From NCBI RefSeq assembly GCF_000224145.3, contig NC_020178.2:702986-766985 (forward strand): DNA of 64,000 nt, written 5' to 3'. The stretch is from Ciona intestinalis. Lineage: Eukaryota > Chordata > Ascidiacea > Phlebobranchia > Cionidae. Made by a program: the position numbers and the translations under genes. This document shows positions 37,801 to 48,500 of this stretch, in pieces (within the stretch, counting starts at the first letter, position 1; each line of letters opens with the position of its first letter). The notes below the pieces were generated by a model that searched no databases, was not told where the DNA came from, and saw only the letters and a list, made by a program, of their open reading frames with translations.

Positions 37801-40800
37801 GACAGTACCCCCATGGGCAATTGCTGCCCCTGTTTCCTTAGTCGGTCTAATTGGGATTGTCATTGCAACAGTCATTGTTGTAATTGTGAGGCGAAAAAAG
37901 AAAGGCGAGAAGTGGTGTTGTAAAAAGAATGAAGACCCGAAAAGAAAAGTTGTTTCGAAGTTTACTAAATACGAAGAAGGGAGCGACATCGTTATAAAAG
38001 TAAGGACACAGTTAGCATACGTTGGTAATAGATTTAATAATATTCAACTTAACATAAATACTTCGGGATAAATAAATGGATTAATGTAACTTACAAATGA
38101 TTGCGTGGCGGGCAACAATAGCCTTTATAACAAGGGTGCTCTGTTTTATAAACCACGTGCCCGCCTACGAGTTACCACGTATTTAACTTGCTGAGTGATT
38201 TGTTTCATTTTTATCTATAATGAAGTAGGCCTACCGGATTGGAGCAATCGTCGTTAGGTTTCTTGCCCGAAGACACATACGCCCAAAGTGGTAGCATCGT
38301 AGATATCTTAACATGTGGTATGATCGTTGAGCCACAGTTCGCCCATCACCCTGACTCCTAAACTATACATTTTAGAACGACAGTTGGAACGATGCTGCTA
38401 TTCTATGCCACCAAACTAACCAGACATGGATCTTAAATGCGATGATACCAAAGTTGCATCGGCACACGCAATCTTCCAATAGTGCTGACAGTGAAATGCC
38501 TTTGGAGAAAAGCGAAATGAAGAAATCGCTCAACTTGGACGTTTTTACTGTCGGGAAAACGATCCGGGTATGTAGGTAGTATAGTAGGTTGGTATAAAGA
38601 TAGTTCATGTAAAAACTTCACAACGCTCTTTTAAGAGTTTTGAGGGTACGGTTATATACTTCTGTAAATATAGTAGAGTGGGGGAAGGTGGGACACCTTT
38701 AGCACATAATATCCAAATATCCTGATCGTATTTTAAACAATCAATAACGGTCTATTGGAGTCGTAAGAATACGGTTTTATAATTCTTAGAATGTTTTTTG
38801 TTTACTACCAAATGGGACGAGAAAATGGAATGAAAAGGTGTCCCATCTTCCCCCACCCTACTCTATTTTGTATTTACTACTAAATGGGACGATAAAAGAT
38901 CATGAATGTCCAATCTCGTGTAACAAGACATAAACCTTATATTTATCCTTTAAATACACTAGCGAAGATTAAATTAATCTTCACTTAACTTATTATATAT
39001 TTGTATCCAGATTGATCGTTTGAACAGCTGCATTGACTCCAACAGAAAGATCGTTTTGATCATCACGTTTGAATTTCTTGGGGAAGAATCGTGTGTGTTT
39101 ATCTTGAAGGTATATCTTATACCCCACATACTTGTACCTGTACATATACACCCACAGAGTTACACATGTGGTAACAGTAAGCGGACATGAGGTGTATGAA
39201 ACAAAACACAACAGCTGACGTTACTTTGTCATGCGAGGATAAATCAAAATACATTCATTCATTTATTCATTTGCTTGTTTATCTCTTCAGACAATACATG
39301 AACGAATGCAGAAAGACCCGAAAGAGTCTGTCATTATAGTTCTATTGGATGCTACACCTTGGAAGGACATGCCAGTTGCTCTTCAGCGACTTATGGTGGA
39401 GAAATCGTTCGTACAATTCCCACAGAGTGGTCGGCATAGGCAGGAGTTTTATTTCTGGGACACTTTGTGTGCCCTGGTGTGTAGGTTGGTAAAAATCATT
39501 TGTTAATAAAAGTAATATAGTAGGTTGGGGTAAGATTGTGTGTGAATGTTTTTATTCTATCATATCGTTCCGTTTGTTAGTAAACAAAAAAGTAATTGCA
39601 AAATTCTATAACCATATCCTTGCGATTCTAAAAGAGCGTTGTTTATTCTTGAAAACACGTTCAGGAAAAAATGGTATGTTATGTGCTAACGGTGGCCATC
39701 TTACCCCACAGTATTATATGATCCTCGTTATTGTATTCGTAAAGATATAGGTAAACTTTATGTTGCTATGTTTACGTACTTACAGAACTACAGAAAGCGG
39801 TCCAAGGCGGAATTGGCTTGGTACAGAAGTTCCCGACGATGGTGACTTGATGCCCACAGCACGACACGTTGAAAAGTTGGATGATTACGTCATCAAAAAC
39901 CGTGACGTCAGCACCATACGTTCAACTAGGCGAGCAGAAGACGACGAGAAACCAGAGATAGGAATCAGGTGAAATGTGGCGCTGTATTGTTTAAAATGTT
40001 TGAATAAATAAATAAATGACATATAAGATATATATCCTCGCGTGGCAAGATGGCACTTTTTCATTTCTTTCGTTGTAATTAAGCTCCTGTAGCTCTTGGA
40101 TGAAACAATATATTAACGGTTCTGTAGCACAATGGTACAAGGTGTATTTTGGCCTAATGGAGATACGGGATAAATAAGTTACATTTTGTTAAAAATGAGA
40201 TTAGGAAATGTGGTGCTTACGTGCTGACAGTATCCATCTTACCACTCAGTACACAACTAAATAATATATAAATGTTAAAATTCCTTGGCCATATTTTCAG
40301 TGCCGCAAGAGCCGCCCGCCTCCGTCGTCTTGGGATAGATCGTAACGGGGAAGTCGTGTGTGAGGTATGCCATATCAGAGTAATAATTACTTGTAAGTTG
40401 TAATAAACCGGACACGTTCTCATAAAACACAAAGAGGTATTATCCCTTATTTTTGTTGTAACAACTAACAACGCTTTTTTTAATGGTTATATAATTCTGT
40501 AAATATTCTTTGTTTACTGATTTTCTGTAAATATTCTTTATTAAACAGCATGGAATAGACGGATAAAAGAGTTTAAACCGTAATCATTTTACTCTAACCT
40601 ACGTACTACATTAGACGCAATTGTAAGAGTACTTATATTTTATTAGGTACGAAGGCCAGCAATGAAAGAGCCAGAAGTAAATACGGTTAGTAACCAAGTA
40701 AAAGACGATCCTTTGATAACACTTCCTTCTTCGTTTGACCCTCCTGTCGGAACCTTTCCGAATTCGACGATGAAAAGGCTTGATGACGTAAGGGTTGATG

Positions 40801-41528
40801 ACGTCATACCTGAAGATCCGGATGATGAAATGATAAGCAGTAGAAATGCATACGCGAGGTAATACATTTAGGCTGTTATGTATAGCAGTACGAATTTCAA
40901 TATTGTGTTTTTACGCTTTTTTAGAGGCCCGAGAATACCGTTGTATAATTATGTAAATATACTTTGTTTACTACCAAATGGGACGATAAAGAGAATGAAA
41001 ACCGGGACTGTCTTGCCCAACCAATACTGTAGATAAGAAAGGTGTATTTTTATGTCGACGTAACTTGTACCATGTTCTTATTTCAGTCACCGACGCCACA
41101 GAGGCAAACGTTCGCATACACTACTCCCACCTAACTGCGAGGACGCGGAGAGCATTTACTCCGCTGAGGAAGAAGAGGCTGACGTCAGACCACGTGACCG
41201 TGACGTAAGTCCGAACGGGCGACGTAGAAGAAGAAGACGTCATCGTAAACACACGAAGTCATCTCAAAGACGTCACGAACACCGACCGAAAAAATCGCGA
41301 AGGTCCCCCGTTTCTGACGAATTTGAAAGACCGACAAAATCGCGCCGGTCGCCTGTTCCTGATGAATTCGATAATTTGCATGGTACGGTAGAACCTCCGC
41401 CTATACCAGAAAAAGAATTTCCTCTTGTGCCAGAGACTGTTGCTGACAATCATCCACCGAAAATGGAAAAGAAAAAACGCTGGCAGCAGTTAGGGACTCC
41501 ACTCAGTCGATTGAAATCGTTTTTTTAG
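31837..41528 (+). CDS. Toll-like receptor type LRR-TM-TIR protein with long C-terminal tail
   Basis: Seventeen exons: 31837-31972, 32531-32703, 33639-33810, 34225-34418, 34799-34938, 35567-35658, 36119-36240, 36561-36696, 37111-37284, 37701-37999, 38376-38567, 39011-39109, 39291-39484, 39786-39968, 40301-40364, 40647-40858, 41087-41528. They sum to 3024 nt and 1007 residues, and all phases agree. Domains: signal peptide (1 to about 24); LRR N-cap CPQSCSC; LRRs such as LDLSYNNLVTF and LQLLDLKDNALTRIP; LRR C-cap NPYRCDCHITSFVDYV with matching Cys; TM helix about 486-509; RRKKKGEKWCC stop-transfer; TIR about 547-707; disordered tail about 708-1007. Expected role: cell-surface or endosomal pattern-recognition receptor signalling through TIR adaptors. 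It may be a further Ciona TLR beyond the two described (Ci-TLR1/2), or one of them; I cannot check. Multi-exon structure and the tail are unusual for a TLR. Confidence 0.88.
32895..33000 (+). repeat. Short copy of the 71-bp repeat in intron 2 of the TIR receptor gene
   Basis: About 1.4 units: gacagtaagtgtgaggtgta, then atgaatacaccgtgtgtgtc, then ataagaagacacacatgctt, followed by a degraded copy. Confidence 0.75.
34624..34760. mobile_element. 137-bp MITE-like element with 22-bp terminal inverted repeats
   Basis: The left end ggtggctgtacacagtatccgg (34624-34645) pairs with the reverse complement of the right end (34739-34760) with one mismatch. The element interrupts a SINE tail copy at its cgagt/tacc position, leaving TA-type duplicated bases on both sides. 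The interior contains the palindrome ttccgcatgcggaa-like core at about 34680-34694 and has no coding capacity. It is not related by sequence to the TAGTAGGG MITEs. Confidence 0.75.
36850..37075. repeat. ggacctcaccc-type dispersed repeat, inverted pair
   Basis: A family of about 75-90 bp containing gccaactctggcctaaatct, aggtcccatggcatgcc and ctgcaggacctcacccatat. Two copies face each other here. Others lie at about 4600-4700, 9465-9550, 10060-10110, 12610-12700, 19960-20035, 25390-25560, 28050-28130, 36270-36330, 36720-36760, 44895-44975, 46975-47050, 51145-51220, 56455-56550 and 61860-61915. Confidence 0.75.
38062..38345 (-). mobile_element. Near full-length SINE, diverged
   Basis: Immediately after TM exon 10 of the TIR receptor gene: tail ggattaatgtaacttacaaa, middle ggagcaatcgtcgttaggtt, head gatcgttgagccacag. 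Confidence 0.75.
38376..39484 (+). other. Divergent TIR domain (exons 11-13)
   Basis: Residues about 547-707. Box 1 is WNDAAILCHQTNQTW in place of the usual (F/Y)DAFISY. The box 2/BB-loop region is LDVFTVGKTI, with Val where the canonical Pro precedes Gly. The helix and strand RKIVLIITFEFLGEESC follow. Box 3 is FYFWDTL and keeps the FW pair (698-699). The Trp and Glu of the usual SxWCxxE segment are absent (EESCVFIL), so NADase activity of the SARM1 type is not expected. Confidence 0.85.
38670..38866 (+). mobile_element. TAGTAGGG-type MITE, reference copy
   Basis: About 197 bp. Left end tagtagagtgggggaaggtg plus ggacaccttt; right end aaaggtgtcccatcttcccc plus ccaccctacta, forming inverted repeats of about 30 bp and flanked by TA-rich sequence. 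The interior is gttttttgtttactaccaaa-type AT-rich DNA with no ORF. It may be the Ciona MITE described as Cimi-1, unverified. It lies in intron 11 of the TIR receptor gene. Confidence 0.88.
39518..39720 (+). mobile_element. TAGTAGGG-type MITE, diverged
   Basis: Left end atagtaggttggggtaagat; right end gccatcttaccccacagtat. In intron 13 of the TIR receptor gene. It belongs to a subfamily ending ttaccccaca, shared with 42912-43080 and 43695-43885. Confidence 0.78.
39786..41528 (+). other. Disordered, basic C-terminal tail of the TIR receptor (exons 14-17)
   Basis: About 300 residues follow the TIR domain. Exons 14-16 are acidic and polar. Exon 17 carries a seven-Arg run (residues 906-912) followed by HRKH, a duplicated unit (SRRSPVSDEFERP and SRRSPVPDEFDN, 931-957), and a Pro-rich stretch PPPIPEKEFPLVPE. 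The basic run could be a nuclear-localisation or phosphoinositide-binding patch, and SRRSP sites look like proline-directed or basophilic kinase targets. These are inferences from composition. Confidence 0.75.
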
Positions 41529-42517
41529 GGTTTGAGTATTATTGTAGATGCTGCACTTATCTATGCGCTTATATATGCATAAAAAACGCATACATTCCAT
41601 TTAGGTTCTTATTTACACCGATAAACCGCAAGCATAATTCTATACTTTAAATAACAAGTACATTTTTTTAAATGTGTACTAGAAATATTGTTTTTAGATT
41701 AGTTTCGGCTTATTTTTAAATATTCTATTAAATTAATCAACGTAAAAGTTAAAATAACAGGTTTTAATAAAATTTACAGAATTCGTCTTTTTGTCCCCAA
41801 ATATAATAAAAAATATTATTTTATTCCACAAAAAAAAACGTTTCAGGCTGCTAGAGATTACTAAATAAAAAGTGGCGCGATTTTCTAAACAGTTTTTCAT
41901 TTTAGAAAAAAAGCTCAATCGAAGCGAACGTGTTTACGTATTTTCTTTAATAAATCCAATAAAATGACTTAGATTTAGTAGAAAAAGAGTTTTAATGCGA
42001 AATAAATGTCTTTTGCATTTTCGTTTAGCGCTTAGGTGCGTCTAAGTGTATACGTGATATATATAAATGCCGTTTTTCAAGTCGAGAATTAGGGGTAGCA
42101 GTTGATCGGCTATAAAAACAGTTTTCTTTTCAGCGGCGCCGTGGGCCTGTGTTTGCGGGTTAATCCAATAATAACATAGTGGTTCCAGACTTATAATACA
42201 CGCGCGTAATATGCCTGTAACTCATAACACAGTCGGCGTAATCCAGACTTGTAAGTTACTGACAGTAGCGTATAAATAGGTCATTTTAAGTATTGGAAAG
42301 AGTTTTTTAACTTGAAAAGTTTTAGGCTTATGGAGTATAATAGTAGCTGTAATAAAATAAACGTTTTTTCGTCATTTTTAAATGTATAGTATTTTAAAAT
42401 TGTAAAATTGATTAAAAAACTGTAGTGTAATGTAGCTTATTTTAAAAATTGCTAATTTTTTGTGCGTAGATAAAATTATGTAAGGTTAAAAGTTGACCTA
42501 TATATTGTTACGTCATA
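41529..42517. promoter_or_regulatory. Short intergenic region between the TIR receptor and NACHT-WD genes
   Basis: 989 bp, AT-rich, and notably almost free of the dispersed repeats that fill the rest of the window. A poly(A) signal aataaa at 41766-41771 suits the receptor gene. A TATATAAA box near 42059-42066 could start the downstream gene. A CRE-like tacgtca lies directly before the next ATG (42509-42515). The close same-strand spacing makes shared regulation possible, but this is not shown. Confidence 0.45.
41766..41771 (+). terminator. Poly(A) signal AATAAA after the TIR receptor gene
   Basis: First clear canonical hexamer (ttttaataaaattt) about 240 nt after the stop codon at 41526-41528. 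Others follow, for example near 42352, so the true cleavage site is uncertain. Confidence 0.4.
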
Positions 42518-45500
42518 ATGGAGAAGACAATAATGGAATTTCGGCGTCGGCAAAGCAGGCAGATGCGGTTTGAAGAGGCGTTAAAATTTGGGGTAAGTTC
42601 TGTTAATTACTGTATTAGTTTTGCAGCGTAACTTTATTTTGAATGGGCCCAGGTAAATGAAGCGTCTCGGCGGCATTCGGAGGCTCAGAATCCCGGCGGA
42701 AATTTCTACTTGCCCCCGATCTTGGCAAAACGTAACGGTTTTATCCAAACATCGAAAACAAGAGCGAAAAGCATCGCGGTTATGAAGATGCCGTACTATG
42801 ACTCAACAATGGAGCATTTTTCTGCGGAAAAGACAACTAAACTGCCGAATATCCAACAAAGAGACCGAAAACCATCAATTAAGGTAACGTTTATATAAGT
42901 TATATATAATAGCTAGGGTAGGGTAAGATGGGACATGTTTTTTTTTATCTTTTATTGTCCCATTTAATAGTCAGCCAAGAATATTTCAGAATTGTACCAG
43001 GAAATATAAAATTATATGAAACACGACCAGGAAATATGAGATTTACGTAGTAACGGCATCCCATCTTACCCCACAGAAATATACTTTTAACTTTAGCATA
43101 AAATCGAATCTTTTTGATGTATTTTCTTGTAGAATGGAAACCATTGGAACTTCCCATTACGTAGGGTGAGTCGGCATAATAATCGTATCATCGTGGAACA
43201 CCTACGTCATAAATTGCTGCGTCAGCATGAACGTCGAATAAGCCGTGCATACGAAGGTAAAATAAATGAATGCAACTTTTTTATTCTCGCACGGTGGGCA
43301 ACGACAGTCTTTGTAACACGAGTGTTCTGCTTTATTCACCTCGTGTCCGTTTCAAGTTACCACGTGTATAACTTTATGTGATTATGTTTTCTTGCGTGGC
43401 TGAAAATTTAGACAACCCATTAGTGACCACTGGGTTGGAACAATGACACTAGTTTAGTGCCTTGACTAAGGACATACGCCCACAACAGGCAAAATTTGAT
43501 TGACGTCTACTCAAACATGTTTCAACTTTTGAGTACCTACATACACCACATACTGTATTGTTTGTTGTTTTTAAATATTGATTTTAAAAGTGATGAAATA
43601 GTTGAAGTAGTACTTGTTATATCGGCGGTCGTGTGGTGGTTATAGTCTTAGTTATGTTATCACCACACTTGACAGGTACTTGCTTATATACGCCGCTATT
43701 AAAGTACTGTGGGGTAAGATGGGATACCGTAAGCACATAAGCCCATATTTCCTGACCGTGTTTTTGACAATTAACAACACTATTATAAAGTCGTAGAGCT
43801 ACAGTTATATAATTCTTTGTTTACTACCAAGCATGACGTTAAAAAAACTGAAAACACGTCCCATCTTACCCCCACCAACTACTTATAGCAAACAGACACA
43901 TACGTTTTAAATGCCTTTAATGTTATTGACCTTAAATAAACAATCACCCTATATTTCTCCCATTTATAAAATACACATGAATTATTTCAGCCTTGAAAAC
44001 ATACACGTTATAACCGCTACCGTTATATACCTGTCAACACCTGAGAGTTGATCAAATATTAATTTTGCCACATAATAGCAACCTCGCTTTTGTAGTAACC
44101 ACTATACAAACTGCATTTTTCTACAATGTTTGCCCTAAAACCCTTACACCTCGCTAGACGATGAGAGATACTGTTGCCACAGAGACAGACGGCTTAAAAT
44201 CGTGCTAAACTACGAAAACACTTTCTTTTTATTAAAAAAAAAAAAATTCAATTTATCAAGGTTTATCTTACATTAGTTTGAAAAACTCCTTGCTTTTTAA
44301 ATCCTTTGTTGTAATAAAGGCCATTGTTAAGTCACAGACAGCGATGTAATCCGAATAAAAACACGACGTATCTTTCCCAACAAAAGTCATGAAATATTAA
44401 AATAACAAATTTTGAATCTTTTGTTAATCGAACATCGAAAATATTTTGATCCTAAGGTCTATTTTAGCTTTTAAACTTTTTACATGCCACAATTTCAAGA
44501 TCAAACAGCGAAAACGCACGATACCACGTTTAGTTTGACTATGAATGTAGTTTATTTATTCTCACGTGTAAGGACAACGACAGTCGTTATAACGTAGGTG
44601 TTCTGTTTCATACACTCCGTGCCTGCTTACGAGTCACCACGTATGAAACTTTGTGTGGATGATTGTTTTTTAAATGTAATGTGTAGACTGTAGATACCAC
44701 GTCATATTTTTCTTACCGGTTTTTAAATTTCATTTATTTTAAATCGTTATAGAAGAAATAAAAGCAGGGTCGCCATCGCAAGGCAGTATCGTCAGCACTG
44801 ATAGCTTTGATGAAGAAGCAGTCCAGTTTCTAAAGACGTATCGGCCAAGAATGCTATCTATATCTACTCTGGTATTACGTTCTAAATAATATATTCGGGG
44901 CCAATGTGTTAACTCTGGCATAAATAGCAGGTTCCATGGCTTGCCTTGCCATAGGACCTCACCCATATAGAATGAGGAACATATATTTGGTGATCGCAGT
45001 TATTGTGATCACTGTCGGTTCAGTAGCCACGCTGTTATATTGGATACTTTTACTCAAGTGGTTTTTTGCCTGGCATGATAACGAGTAACGACTGTCGTTT
45101 TGCTGCTAATTCCCTTCTCTTCGTTGTTTTAATTAATCTGCGCTGCTGTATTCGAAGAGGTAAATAAAATTAAAATCTAACTTATAATATTTTAATTGAT
45201 TTATTTTTTAGAATATGAGTTCTCGTGCGACGTCCGTGGTAGCTGCCGAGAGCATTATCTTGGGAAGTTCGCGTGGCTCGTCACCGCATTTCCCGCCAGT
45301 ACAGACGACGAAATATGACGAAAAGGTGACGGAACATTATCACTGAAACTGTATGAGTGAACGAATGTAACTTATTTATCCTTGCATGGCGGGGTAATTA
45401 CAGTCGTTATAACACGGGTGTTCTGTTCCATACACCTCATGTTCGCTTATGAGTTACCACGTATGTAACTGCAAATTTTAACAACACATAAAAACGCTGG

Positions 45501-48500
45501 GTTAAAGCCTAGCTTGCCCAAGGACACGTACGCTCAAAACGGTAGCAGCGTCAAGCCACGGACCCGGAACCGCTGGACTGCAGGCAGGCGCGCCAACATT
45601 ACTGCTTCTGCATTAAATGTCATTTATTACTTCAGGCACAAGAGGAGGTCATTAAAGAGAACGTAAAGTCTCCGTTTCAAAGCCGACCGTCAATATGCGT
45701 CAGTTCGGAAACCGGTTTCACTGATTGGATAGCAGTTGATGACGCAAACAATGACGTCAGACCAGATCATGACGTACCACGTCATGATGAAAATGTGACG
45801 TCACTTTTCCAGCGAAGCATGACTGATTCTGAACGTAGCGTTGCTATGCTAATACGAAAAGTTCGTCGCAGGTCAGATTTTCAATGAATGTAACTTATTT
45901 ATCCTCGCGTGGCGTGGCAACGTATTGTGGCCGCTTTCAAGTTACCATGTATATAACTTTGTGGGTGACACAAACAAGCAAATGAAATTTTTCGCGTTTC
46001 CGGTCAGTATGACGTCATAATAGGGCACGCACAATGGCCATTTATACTGGACGAGTATCGACGCTACTTTTGACCATAGTGGGTACTTACACTGCTACTA
46101 AAATAACAATAACACCTGTGATGAAAAATAATTTAATGCCCACTATAAAGTATCAGCTTTTATTGTACATAAGCTTTATTAAGTGTATATAAGTGTAAAA
46201 AAACACCTAAATCTTTTTTAATAACATGAAATCAAAGCCTACTTTTGTTCATATAGTAAGAAAATACCAAAACGTAGACTTTTTGTTAAATTGTATTATA
46301 GTTATGTGTTTTAGCATACCAGTTTTACAATTTAATATAGCTTTTTCCTTGTTGTTAGGTGTCTACAAACAAGCAGAGCCAAAGTATATTGCATTCACCA
46401 CATTAATCAATAAGGTTCCCTATGTTTGATGACAACTATGAGTGTAACTGTATTTAAAAAATGTCATATCACAATTTGTTAGAACTTCAAAAGTGACGCC
46501 TACATCTACATTGATTATTATGTTACAGCTCCGTTCTATCAGAGACATCCAAGTTACCTCTTGTTACTGAACCTGTCAATCATGATGATGTCATCAACCC
46601 ACCCGTCAATCATGATGATGTCATCAACCCACCTGTCAATCAAACCCATATCAATTTACCAAGTGATAGCATACACAGGGAACAGCCTATAGTAGAGGAT
46701 AAAGTTATTAAAGGGAATTTGGCATCACATCAAGAGACTGTTGGTAGAGGTGAATTTTCCTGTTGCAGTGAATGTGAGGTGTATGAATACACCATGTGTA
46801 TCTGGTGTATAAGAAGACACCCATGTTATAACTCGACAGTGAGCATGAGGTGTATGAATACACCATGTGTGTCTGGTGTATAAGAAGACACCCATGTTAT
46901 AACTGACAGTGAGCATTAGGTGTATGAATACACCATGTGTGTCTGGTGTATACCCAAACAAAATCTGTGTTATTCTATGCAGTAATGACCAATGCTAGCC
47001 CAAACCCAAGGTTCCATGTCGTGCCACGCCGTAGGAACTCACCCATATAATAATAGAATGTTATAACTCAATAACAGTAAGCATGATGTCAATCAACATA
47101 TATACCTATTCATAGCCTATATTTTAAATAAGCTCTTCTGGCATGTTTTGCTAAAGAAATTTAGGCACCTCTAATGTTATGCCTATACTTCATATTTAAG
47201 ATGAAGAAACACTGTTCGCTGATTGGAAAACTGCCACCAATTCAGCTTTAACCTCACGCAGAGGAAGCTTTCTTTCTGATGGTGGAAATCAACCTGATGA
47301 TGTCACAATAGCCCCATTATCTCGTCAGAATACTTTCATGACAGACTCAGGAGGAACTTCTCCATTACCAATGTAATAACAAACTTCATGACTAGATTTA
47401 AATCCATAAAAATAAAAAAAAACTCAAAAATTATGTTTTATAAAGTTACATATGTGTTAACTTGTAAGCAGGCATGAGGTGTATGAAACAGAACACCCGT
47501 GTAACGACTGAAATTGCCCCGTGGGGATATATAACTTATGAATATATGATCATTCATTCATTTATTTGAAAATAATTCAAGCCATATTCTATTTTTTTAG
47601 GAGCAATGAAGAGGAGACAAAAGATGCTCCCACTCCTGCTCTTGCTCTCTCTCCTGCTCCCACTCCTGCTCACGAGGAGAGGGAAGAGGAGGATTTAGAT
47701 CCAAAACTCCGAGAGCAGCAGATGCTTGAGATTTATTTAGGAAACGTATTGTTCCCATGTCCTAAGCTAAGACGCAAGGTAAAGTAATGTTCTCTATTTT
47801 AAGCTATAGGAAATTCAACAGCTCGTCTGGTATCAAACACATGGTGTATTTCTGATGTTTCATCTGCCATTCGATGAGCAGGAAATGTGCCCTGCCAGAT
47901 GGCACACGCAATGATACCAGATGAGAAGTGAATATTTACATTATATCTGGTAGCTGATGTATGATCTAACATAAGCATATATCCACGTAACTATTAATTA
48001 TTCCATATGTCCCTATACCTTACTATAACATTGCCAGATAATATACTCTAACATAAACCATTATAATATTTTGTACACCCATTCTCTCAGGTATCTATAA
48101 ACATTACTTTTAATACATTGCTATATAATATACTATATGCTAGCATGCACTATTTACATCTAACCATATACTTACATGTACCCATTATCCCAGGTCTTCA
48201 TATACTTAAGTTCATCAGGTGTTGACACCAACGTTGAAAGGCGAACATTATCGCGAACACTTCTTCTTAAACTGCGACAATTTTGCCGTGAACGACAATT
48301 AACCTTTGACCTTATTGACCCACAAGCTTGTACTGACATTCTATCTGTTTCACCACTCTATGACATCATAAAGGAAAGTGAATCTTCTATGATGGAACAA
48401 AGGATGGAATTGTTGAAGGCTTGTTATAGGGACAGTGTTGGACCTGCTTTTATGGTGAGTTTGGTCTTGTTTACCAAATATTTTGCTGCTACCATTGTTG

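Larger units (their letters stand above)
42518..47778 (+). other. N-terminal extension of the NACHT-WD protein (exons 1-9)
   Basis: 490 residues before the family's normal start: basic and Arg-rich at first (exons 1-3, EFRRRQSRQMRFEE, RHKLLRQHERRISRAY), then Ser/Asp-rich, with an exact 10-residue tandem (PVNHDDVINP) in exon 7, an Ala/Pro/Thr repeat in exon 9 (TPALALSPAPTPA) and acidic runs. Exon 9 ends in a helix leading into the first beta strand of the next domain (KLRRK then VFIYLSSS), in the same frame. I recall no such extension in vertebrate NWD proteins. A separate upstream gene joined by error is possible but would need coincidental phase agreement at nine junctions. Confidence 0.75.
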
